Assembly: GCA_019648995.1 (NCBI GenBank)
Contig: BLXT01007673.1
Coordinates: forward strand, 1,438,164-1,496,746
Length of the DNA stretch: 58,583 nucleotides
Reading direction: 5' to 3'
DNA from: Plakobranchus ocellatus
Taxonomy: Eukaryota > Mollusca > Gastropoda > Plakobranchidae
Below are positions 11,801 to 23,800 of the stretch, piece after piece. Positions within the stretch are counted from its first letter, which is position 1, and every line of letters starts with the position of its first letter. The notes below the pieces were generated by a model that saw only the letters and a list, made by a program, of their open reading frames with translations, had not been told where the DNA came from and searched no databases. Made by a program: the position numbers and the translations under genes.

Positions 11801-14800
11801 GGCACAACTCCCCCCCCAAAAAATCAGGAGAATGCCTATCTTTCTACCTATTGGAATGATCAAAGGTTATACTATTTCAATGGTGCCTGAATTTCTGCAG
11901 CTGGAAAAAAATCTGGAATTCCATATAAATACAGAGAATGCCCATCTCTGTAGATCTAACCTTAATAGATAAACACTTACGCCCTAAATTACTATAGGCC
12001 TTATTAAAAAAAAACAAAAAAACAAGTGTTTACCACTGTCTTTCTCTTCTTGTCCAGGAATGGACAAAGAAAACAAGCAAGATAATGTGTTTATCATGTT
12101 TTCTTTATTTTTCTTTGAAAACAAATTGGGAAAGCTTTCAAAATAAATAAAAATAAGACTTAAACATACTAGTTGGGAACAATTTATAGACATTACATAT
12201 GCCATCCATGTTCCATCAAGTCTTAATGAGCCTTCATATTTTAAGCCTAAATTTATCTATCACCATCTTGAAGCTCGAAGAAGCTGGCTCGCATTTTCCA
12301 ATGCTCTCTTGACAGTACTTACTGTACATAAGATTACTGGTGCCAGTCTCAGCCTTTCTGCCATGTTGGTTTGGAAAGACCGGTGTCTGGTTTGGTTGAT
12401 TCATAGTCTTTGTTAAACTTCTTTTCTGTCTCTGCTTCTGTTTTTGCTGCTCTCTTTTCTTGGCTGAGAGAATTTTGCCATGAAGGTGTTCATCATGATG
12501 GAAAAAGTGAAATGAAAATGAGATTTATTTTGAACTATTTTCCTTGACCATTTGCTTGCTAAAGCTCGCTTTTGATGTAAACAAAAAAGATGGCAACCTG
12601 TGAGTCGGAGACAAGTCAGAGAGAGCTTGGAATGCATTCAGATGGTCATAACCGTAATCTAGACACTCTTTTCACCAATTTTTTTTTAAGTCACGTTCCA
12701 GACTAATAAAGTTAGGAGCTCCAATCACCCAGAGGCAAGTATTTGCTCATCCCAGTTGTCAAAAAATATTGTTTCAGATGATAAATATGTCAACATTTTT
12801 CGAGATTATTTCAACTCCTTCTGAGAAGCCTCTAATCTTTTCTACATGAGCCCTGTAACAGGCATAATGATAAAAAATGTTAGAGAGGCTAGTAGCAAAT
12901 CAGCGGCTTATAACCTTTTTTAATATGCTTGTTACCAAGGTCCTTGCAAGATTGATGCATGTCTTCATTTGTTAGAATCAAAGGTCATGAAATAAGGTCA
13001 ACCTTTCTGGGAACAAATTGGTTTCCTTTTTTTTGTTCTGAGACAAAAGGAGAGAGCATAAAGATTAGATTCTACCTCTTCATGTAAGTTTTCTTATGTC
13101 ATCATAACATCTTAAAATGTTATGTTCGAATAATGTTCAAGGACAGTTTCTAACCTTCAGCTTTATTATTTTAGATTGTATTCCTCAGTGATCTAGTCAC
13201 CTAGATTTAAAATAATAAAACTGCGCTTGATTGTGGTCACTAAAGAGCGCATTGCGTGTATGCAAGGGTTTATTTTTGGAAATGACGACAACAGGCATGT
13301 CATCACTGTTATGGTCAACATTTTTGTTATTTATATTGTAGGCCCATTATCTATACAAGGTTATAAAACCTTAATCTGAATTGTCATAGGCTTCAGATAA
13401 AAAGTGAGCGTGGGATTTTCAACGTTTATAAGTCATATTGCTCCATCTTGAAAATTTAAGATCTATTTCACTGAACTTTTGTTTTAAAAAAATAATAACT
13501 CTTTCAATGGATTGACGAGACTATCTTTTTGTTGTTCTTTTATTTATTATGTTTTTTAATGAGAAAGTTAAATTTGATGTAAACCTGTCATTTTCATTAC
13601 CTTTTCAGGTATGTTATTGTTTATCAGAAAGGATACCAGGATACAAGCAAAGTGCAGAGTGCTGTCACTACAAAGCTCAAGGGAATAGCATTTTCAAATT
13701 ACTCTGACATTTCATCAATAGGAGAAAGAACATGGGATGTGGCAGACTATGTCATTCCACCTCAGGTTTGTCTTCAGTTTAAATAATTATGATTGAGACA
13801 TCACCTAAACTTGGTTTTACCTTCCCTAAGTTGCTGGCGATACTTATGTGGAGACCTTCTTGTTTTACATGATCAGAGACATTGCTCGTCTTCAATAAAT
13901 CTCAAAGCATGAAGGAAAAAATCAGTTGTAATCGATAAAAATTATGTGATCTGTCATGAAAGTCACTTTGTAAACTATTTTTGTTGGTTAAATTGTATGA
14001 AAATCACTCATGGCAAAATGAGGGTGCTGAAATCTTGTTTGAATTCTTGAAAGTCACATGGACTCTTCGTTAAGTGTATAAAAATGACAAAATCACTCGT
14101 TAGTTAGATTGTTAATTGATCTTTTTTGCAAATGACTTATTGCAAAATAAGGATGCTGAACTTCTATTCAGAATTTATACAAATTGAATGTATAGATTAA
14201 CTGTAAGTAACAGATAGATGACTACCTATACATGAAAAAAATGTCGTAAAATATAGATTTTATGAAATAAATTCAATTGCCTTGTAGCGGTACAATGCCA
14301 AAGGAAGTTGTTGCTGCATTTTTCTAACTAAACACAAGCTCAGTGTGTCAATGATTTAGATCATCTTTTAAAAAACAGCTTTGCAAAAAAATCGGAGCTT
14401 ATTGTAATTCACCCTGAGATACCCTTAGCTAGATTTAGCAACATATTTTAAAATGCAGGGCTTACTTTTTATTGCTTTATTTGATGCATTGCAACAGTAT
14501 TACTGAAAATGGAACTAGTCAGCTTGACAAGCAAAATTAAATCTCATCTAAAAACTTTAAAATCACATAATACATCTGAAAAACTTTAGAATGATCAAGA
14601 AATGAACATTGACAAATGGATCAGTGCAATTTAAAGTCTAAAAATGTATTGCTGTTGATTTTCTATATAGTCTGAGTGTCAAGCATACAAGTTCAGATAA
14701 AAACTAAAAAAATCTTATGCAACAAGGCAGAAGAAATGGAAAAAATTTGCATCACAGAGAGTTATGGCCCTTTTTGTAACAAGGCGAGATTTTGTATGGG

Positions 14801-17800
14801 GACTGGGTTTTTTTTTATGTGAAAAAAAATTTTTAGCCTCATAATCAACAGAATGACAAAAAATAAAGCCCTTTTCACTCACTATTTACACAATTAATTA
14901 GTCAATGGAAACTTTCAACACATTTACCCTTTCTTCCCTATGGGCGGGAAAAAAAAACTTTAGAAAATTCAATGAAATTGATTATTTTATGAAAAGGGAA
15001 AAAAAGCATTGTAGCATCAATGGTAAGTAAAGTGAAATAGTAGCATTTACAATGTTTAAAAGATGAAGTTCTGATATTTGTCTCCACATCCATCTCCTGC
15101 ATTAAGTGATTAGATAAAATATTGCTGTCTAATAACAAGTGAAGGTGAGTCAAAAAACAAAGCTTGTTGCAAAGAGCCAAAATTCATTCCCTTATTGGCC
15201 AGTGATAGATAATATTACAATGCTTAGAAAATGAGCATATTTTATAATGCTTATTGTAAAACGGACATGTACGTGAATGAGCGTTCAACTTGTCCTTTGT
15301 AGGAACAAAGGGATGCTAGGGAACAAAGCAAAATGGAAGAAATATATCTGTCCCTTTATCTTTGCAGTTGCGAGTACAAACATATTTTTATTTTTGCTTT
15401 GTAAAAATACAATTTAGATTAAAAGATTTTATATTGAAATATATTTATAATAAAACCTCAATTCTCACAGTGATTACAATTTTAAAACTACAAAGTCAAA
15501 CTATTAATATTTTTATTTAATCTGAGTTGTCTTCAAAAGGTGGATAGTGTTTTCAGTATTCTGATATTTATGTTGTATGTGTGGGATTGCAATGTAACTT
15601 AGCCCAATAAAACGATCTCACAACTATTTTTTATGTTCAAAAACATTACAAATTTGCCTGGCTTCCACTGAAATGAATGAGTATTGAAATTGTGTTTCAA
15701 TCAATTAAATTAACAATAAATATTAAAATTGAAGCTAGAGTAAGACAAGTTTAATATTGTCAAAAAAGAGCTCTATAAAAAAGTTTTTAAAAAATACAAT
15801 GATAACCTGCGTTATTTGTAATTTATCTTTACACCCTAGTGCTTAAAGATTTTTCATTTGAGGACTTAGATTCCAGGCCTTAGCCAGAAGTCCTTTATTT
15901 CAATAGATTTAAGGGCTCATTTTCACACTTTTTTTATAAAATAAATGACAATGTGTCAGAAACTTAATTATTCTTCTCCACAAAAATTATTGATTATTTA
16001 TCCATATCAGCATAAACATGAGTTCAAAGTGTACTCTCAGTGCCTTTATCTATTTTTTTTTTCTTAATTTTAACTCTAACATTGCACATAGACTTGGGAT
16101 TTTATAAAATCATTTTGTCAATTTTAGTCATTTCAATCTTCAAGCATTTGAAATAAAATATGCACTGGGAGATGTTTGTATTGCTTTCAAAGCTGTTTTC
16201 TGTAAGATTTCTTAATCATGTTTGTCTTTTCATTTTTCGTGTACTGAGCTTTTAGACCAAATCCTTTCTTTCAGGAGAGCAATTCATTCTTTGTAATGAC
16301 AAATGTAGTTCCAACACTCATGCAAACACAGTCAACCTGTCCTGAGGTGAGTAGCTTTTTGTATGTGCTCATGAGAATTGATATGCACTTTGAGTTTTTT
16401 GAGTATACCTTTTCTCTGATTCAATATATTTTTTTTCCTTACTTTAAAAAAAATTATTATTTTGATTGAAACGTTTCAGACTATTCAAACAGGTATTTAA
16501 CTTCAATTGACATGATACGATACATGATATGATATTGATGTGCATATTAAACATTTCAGAAACAAGTATTTAACTTCAATCAATAAAAATTCCTTTGTGT
16601 TCATCATCCTTTTTATGAATATAATTTTTTTTTGCTACATATAAAAGGTAGGAGTTTATTCAAAAGAATTTAATGCATAAAAGCAGAAAAAGAAATTATT
16701 ACAATAGGATTAAGCTTGAGTTGAGGATGGGCAGATGATAAGAGAGATAGCACATCTTTTGCAAATATTAATAATATGTAGTATGTAAAGCAGACTTTTA
16801 TAGGCATGCAGAGGAACCAGTTTGTAAGATGGTATTGATATATCTGGGTTTTAAGTGTTTTCTGTTAAATTAGAAAAATATGAAAAGAAAAGTTCTCTTG
16901 CTGTCTGCAAAAAATAATTGCACTAACTTGAAGCAAAGCTGTTGTATAAATTTTTTTTCTCTCAAAACAGGAAAGTTTTGTAGTATTGTATATGCAAGAA
17001 AGCAAAATAATATTTTTTCTTACATCTCTTTCAAAGTTATTTTTTTTTAAATGTTTCTATTTAGGATCCCACAGTTGATGGAATACAGTGTGAAAACGAT
17101 GAATATTGTGAAAGCCTGAAAGGAGCATCATTTTTGAAAGGCAATGGTAAGTCATATGAAGAATGGTTTGCCTTTTTAAATAATTTTTTAAAAATATGAT
17201 GTTTAAATTGGAGATGTTTTTAAATTGTTATCTTATCAGGGGCAGAACTAGAGCGGATTTTTAGAATATTTCCTTTTTTTTTTGTGTGTCACTACCATGT
17301 CCCAAGCAAATAAAACAGGACTTTCAATCTGAATATAAAGAAAGAAAAAAATATTGTATTAAGCAAAAGGACAGATTTAAGCGTTTTAAATGTGAAACCG
17401 AGTATAAAAATCAAAATGAGCCTTGACAGAAGAGCAGGAGTGTATCCTGTTTGCCTAAAACATATTTGTCATGACGTTACAACAAAGAAAAATCAGAAGT
17501 GATAACCTGCAATTTGAAAAAAAAAACAGAATATAAAAGCACATATACTTTCACTTTTAATTCTTTCCACCTTATTACATGTACTGAATTGTTTACTTTA
17601 AATTTAACTTAAAAAAAAAAAATCAACTTTTGAATAATTCAAACCTTATTTTTTTTATCTATTTGACTTGGGAATAACCAGTCTTGACATGTATGCAAGG
17701 TTACTTTTTAAAATTAAAAAAAAATTCTTGGGAACTGAACAAGGACCCTTTGTACTTGTTTTTCTTAAATGTATTTGTTCAATATCATCATTTAGTGCTA

Positions 17801-20800
17801 GGGTATACTTTAAATTAATCTGTGTGTCCTCAGAGCACATTTTATGACATGCATTATACAATTTTTTTCCAGGTCCTATCACAGGCAAGTGCGTGAATTC
17901 AGATTTCCCAAATTTCAATGGTACCAAAGTTTGCCAAATCCGTGGCTGGTGTCCTGTAGAGAATGATGACATGTAAGTTCTTACCTTTTTCTCTTCTTCT
18001 GATTCTTAGATCCTTAAAAGTGTTTTTTTCTTCTTCTTTTTTAAAATAACATCCATTGAGATATTGTGTAACAGTGGAAAATTGACAGAGACAATGCTTA
18101 CCAATATATTTTAACAAATAATTGATCACAACAGTGATGGGCCAAAGCAATTATTCCTGAAATAATTATGCAGGCACCTTTAGACATGTCAAATATTGTG
18201 TTTGATGAAGTTGAAGTTCAATAAGGAAATGCTAATGAAATGGTCGTTAAGATCATAATTGCAAAAGTAACTTGCATGTTATATTATATAACTTGTTTGA
18301 ATATGATTTGGCACTTTTAAAAGATAATTATTTCCAGAATTGGGGGGAGAGTGAAAGAATCAGGGAAATTGAAGAGTCAGGTGGGAAAGGCAGCAGTAGG
18401 AAGTGGAAGATGACATATGTTTCATATTGCAGCATTTCTCTCCTACTGTCAAGATGATACTAGCTTGAACTTTTTGTTTAGGTTTGTTTTAAAAACTATG
18501 AGTCAGGGATGCTTTCCCTCTCTCCATTCCCACAAAGAAAGAAAAGTTTAAGCCAGTTTTCTTTTCACATCTAAATATATGTAAAAATAACTAAAACAGG
18601 CAGAGTAATTTGATAATGTGTTTCATCTGTTCAGTTTCTTTTTTTTTTTTTTCCAGGCTATCAAATCTGACTGAGCCTGTTTTACAGGATTCACGAAACT
18701 TTACTGTATTTATAAAAAATAACATCGTGTTCCCCAAATTTGGAGTGGCAAGGTAAGATTTTTTATTAATATGTCATATAGGTACTTCTCAAATTTTGAA
18801 GCAAGGCATGCCTAATTTTTTTTTTCTTTAATAGCTTGGAATTTCTTTTTGTATTTTAACTCACTTGAGATTGGCCCCAAAACCGGTCCCTGTTCCCCCC
18901 AGACTGGCAATTTCAAGGTATTTTCAAAAATTCACAAAAATTACAATTTTCATTTCTTTGCTTAGATCTTTTGACACAACAAACTTCAAAATACAAATAT
19001 TTAGGAACAGTTTACTGTAAAACAATAAGTTGTTAATTTTTTTTTTATATGATTTATTAAAAAGTAGCAAAATTTAGTGCTCCCAAAAAATTTAGATCTA
19101 GATTTAGGTCTAGGTCCAGAAGAAGAAGTGGTCGCCATAGAGGTAGATTTAGATCCAATTTGTTTAGGAACCACTGCTGCTGGTTCGTCAGAATTAGTAT
19201 CGACGTTTCTACAACATATTCAGGATCACCATCGTCACTTAGATCTAGATCTACTTCAAATTAAGAGTCAGAGTTGCGTTCGGCGCAAGCCATGATACTA
19301 GCAACAACAAAGATAGAAACTGAAACAGGTTTCAGATCTACCCCTTTCTTCCCCTCCCGATAATTCAAAAAGTTACCGATCGATCTTCGAGAAACTCCGC
19401 AAGAAACAAAACAAAAGGCTTTACTAACGTTCGCTGCGGGTGCGCCCACTTTCGGCGCATAATAACGGCGATATTTAAGAAGTTTGGTAATGCGCCCGGG
19501 GGTGGCGCATCCGCCCAGAATGACCGATCGGTGATGCGCCAAAACGTGGCGCATCCGTCTCAAGTGAGTTAATCAAAATTCCTGAAAGTAAAACTGCAGA
19601 AAAATCACCTTCAGGCAGTTTTGTTTAAAATGCTATCATATTTTTTGTCCAATCTGAGCAGGAAAAAAAATTAATTTAAAAACTGTGCATTTGTCAAAAT
19701 TAACTGAGGAAGACACGTTAGTGACAAAACTCATTTCAGTTTCTTTTTATTGCCATTTTTGGCAGGGTAGAGATTACTGAATTTGACAATTTGGTCTATT
19801 TTCAAAATTAAGAGGTGTAATTTTTTTTTTAATTATGTGACTTGAGATAAACATTGAATAAGTTCAGTTTTGACTTAATTTTTTTTTATAATTATTTTTT
19901 AAAATTCATATTTTTATTTATTAATAAATCTGTTATTAGCTTAAAATAAAGATCACAAAAAAATGTTTTTATAGCTTTAGTAACACTCCTGACCAATTGG
20001 ATGTGAGAGAGGTTAGGTAGCTATTTTACAGCGAAGGATCAATCTGAATTCCAAAGCAATGTGGAAAGAAAAAGTTTTTTTTTTGTGGCACTTTTGAAGA
20101 TATGATTGCCTTCAGAAGACAACTCTATCCTGGTTTCCCTAAATATAATGCTACATATGAAAGTAACTAAATTTGGGTAAAAATATCAAATCATGGCAAA
20201 GGAAACAAGAAAACGAAGCAAATTGCTTTTGCTGCTCATTCACTCTTGTTTTGCATAGCAACGCTCAATATTGGTCTGTCTGTGAGATCTGCTCATGCTA
20301 CCTATACATGATACAGTGGCAGTTTACCAAACCTTTACTTAATTTCCAGCCTTATTAAAAACAAAAAAACATCCCCCAAAAATGAAAAGAAAATCCAAGG
20401 ACATTGATTTTTTAATAGAATGTTTCAGATTAAGGAAAATCTAACAATTTAAAAGCTTTAGTCCTTATATAAAGTTCAAGCGAAAGATAGATCACCTTCT
20501 TTTTTAGGCTTAACCCAATCCATCCGGTACATAGACCTATACTGAAATATCTTGAAAACCAAAAAATTACAGATTTGTAATATGTCCAAATAGTGTTTCA
20601 ACAGGTCAAGTTGCATTTTAGATAATTCTTTAAATCTCTACTGTTAGATCTGTCTCCAGTTTGTGATTTTTTGTCATGTGCAGCAAATGCTTTTTCCAGA
20701 GAGAGAGAGAGTGGCTAAGCATGCTACAACTGCAATAAAAAAATAAATAAATTTAAAAAAAAATGTGGGGCTTGTTTAAAATTATCAATTATTAAATTTA

Positions 20801-23800
20801 GAAGAAAAAGAGAGAAGAAGAAGTAAGAAAGAAAAGGAGAAGAGAGATTGACAGATTCACTCAAGAAAAAGAGAGAAAAGAAGGAAGAAAGAAAATGAGA
20901 AGAGATAGGGAGAGGGAGAGACAGAGAAACCACTAAGAGTGACAGTGACAAGGCACCTATGCTGTCTATACAAACCTTCTCGAATGGTTTCTAATAACTG
21001 CTAAACTCCTGATTTGACAACTTTGATAATTGTGGGGCATGAATCTGACATTTATGGCAGGATCCAACATACGTCTTAATATTACCCGTGATGTTGGGCT
21101 AGGAAAATCTAACAAAGTGTCCGGATGTCGGTGTGTCATGACACAGATGCAAAATATCATTCGGGACTGGTGTTGGAACAATCAGCTGATCATGAGCACT
21201 TGGTTTCCTTCAATCCTATACAAAAAGTCGTTCTAGAGGTTGTAGACTTCACCTTTAAAGGCTTTCACTCTCAGGGAAGTCAGCTAGCAATCACTTATCT
21301 GCATGAACAAAACTTGTTCCCATCCATGTCTATGAAAGGATGGAACGTGAATGAGTCCGTGCTGCATTTAGAGGCCGACTTTTGGTTTTGAGCCTTTGTG
21401 TGCTCCAATGCGTCTACTGGGCGATGCTCCTGAGCTCGTGTAGCAGTCTGGTTGAAACACTGCTTACCAAATCACATTGTTTAGAGAAACTAACATTACT
21501 GGATCGTCCCTATTGTTGCGAATATACGATTCAAATGTATCGTCGTTCACATTGGAGATATTGCTGTTTGAATTGAATAAAGCAAAGGCTATTGCATGCC
21601 CCGTAAAGAATGGCTAATCTATATGGACTCTTGCAGTTTGAAGTTCAACAATGGACTCATCAAACATTGTGCACTGCTTGTTTGAACATGTATAGGCCTT
21701 GGGTGGCACTAGCCTCTGTTCACTGCTAAGCAGTTGCATCCTGTATCCCTTAAAGCTGTGCAAGACTCCCTGTTGACCTTGGCCAGGAAAAGTGGTAGTG
21801 ATTTGGCATATATCCAACTTATTGATAGAGATGGAGCCACCGATATGACATGTCGGGCTATATTCACAATGTGCCAGGGCATAGTGCTGACTGGGCATCC
21901 CTGAGGCATGATATGGACTGCTCCATCACCGAGTCTGATTGTTCTGAAACCCCCGACTGATAATTCCACAACCTGTGGTGGAGTAAGATTTCTCTCTTCT
22001 AGAGGATCTATCAAACTGCTGATGGCCATGATTTTTCTGACCATGGAAATGCCAAGGTGGGCGGAAATGCCTGGGTGACATTGACTGTGATTGTTATGTT
22101 GTTGAGGAGACTGTACATAGTTTTGCCTTCTGTTTTAACTATTAGGGTCCGTGCCAGGTCCTTTTTTTATTATCTCATCTCTCACGCCTGTGTTTATCAG
22201 GTTATCTTTTTTAGCTAATGGCTTATTTGGATGGGCAGGGAGCCATATCTCAGCCAGTTTTCTAAGACCTGTGGTGTTTTTAGGATTTCTTTCCTTAAAG
22301 AAGACCACCAACTCTTTGTGGCATGACTTATATATCCGCTCTATAAGTATCAACTCTTACCTGCTTGATGTCACTTGCAGAATGTCGCCCATTAGATACT
22401 TGGATACTTAGGCTGGGAAGCCCTCTCTCGAGCATCGGCATATCAAGCTAGCTTTTAACTTTGTATTAAAATTAAAATCTTTACCAAATAATTCATAACA
22501 TTCAATGCTCCATTATCTGACTTTTTTGCCAAGTCTAAGTCAGATTAAAACCGTATTTCCAATACTTTTGAACATATTAAGAATGCTAAAATCAATCTAA
22601 ATACTATTAATAACCAATATGTCCAGTGCCCTCTACCTTTAGAGGAGCTCCAAGTTAACTTTGACATTTGACTAACCAAACAAAAAAAGGGAGATACTAG
22701 GGAAATGAATTTTGTGGAATGAAACAAAAATTTTCCAACCATTATGCTGATTATACTGACAGCTCTAAACTGGAGGAAAAGGTTGCGGCCGCAGCCTATT
22801 TTTCGGAATGCCCAGACTGCTTGAAGGCAACTCACCTGAGAGACGGGTCCTCTGTTTTTAGTGCTGAGCTCAAGGGCATAGTCCTTGGGCTCATGGAAAT
22901 AAGAAAACTCAAATACCATAAATTTTGTTCTTTAGAGTGACAGCTTGTCAGCCCGACTGGCTATTCAAAGCAAAAATTTCAAAGTTAAAGATATCAGACG
23001 CCAACTTAATCTGAAAATTTCCACCCTATGTTCACATCTCTTTTGTCTGGATTCATGCTGAAGTAGGCATCCGGTGGGAATGAGAATGTGGACAAACTTG
23101 CAAAGGCGACTCTAAACAGAGCATCATCTTCAGGAAAACTCATTTGTTGGTCCAATCTGAAACCCAAAGTAAATGCATACATCCACACCATTTGGCAAGA
23201 AAATTGGGATGTTTAGGGGGCAAACAAGTTCCACGAAGTACTCCCCAACTTGGGAGAAGACCTCAGCAAAAAAGGTGAAGGAGCAGGACGTAGAAAACGG
23301 GAGACGGTAATGTGTAGGCTTTAAGTGGGCCACACATGGCTTACCCAGAGCTACCTTTTAAAAAATGAGGAACAGCCTTTTCGCTATACCTGCGACAGCC
23401 TTTACACTGTTTGGCATATTTTAATTGAATGCCCAGACTTTCAAGTCACCAGGAGTAAATACTTGAGTGTAACTAACATATACAGACTTTTCCGAGAGGT
23501 CGATGTCTCTCGCATAATGGGTTAATTAAAGGAACTCGGTGTCTAAAGAAATATTTGAGGCTTTATATAGATTCCTTTGAAACTTTTTCTCCACATACTC
23601 TGGTGGATTTTTAACGGATTTTTATCTTTGTTTTAATTTGCTTGAGTATCTGATAGAAGCATATGAGAGAAAATGAATGAACAGAAACCCTGAGATCACC
23701 GCTTAATGGTGGACTGGGTGTACCAATAATCAATCAACCCTAAACCCATTAATACATAAAAGTTTTCTTGTACAGCATAAATCTTTATGAAGTTTTCAGA

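Larger units (their letters stand above)
5839..13608 (+). other. P2X intron 1
   Basis: This intron is 7.8 kb. It contains an inverted-ended GTAAC-rich element (6249-8291), a 47-bp tandem duplication (8061-8152), a GA run (about 8402-8425) and two minus-strand 3' ends of one non-LTR family (8540-8615, 11236-11425). The remaining stretches (8640-11230, 11430-13600) are AT-rich with no gene or repeat I can name. The acceptor is CTTTTCAG|G. Confidence 0.8.
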
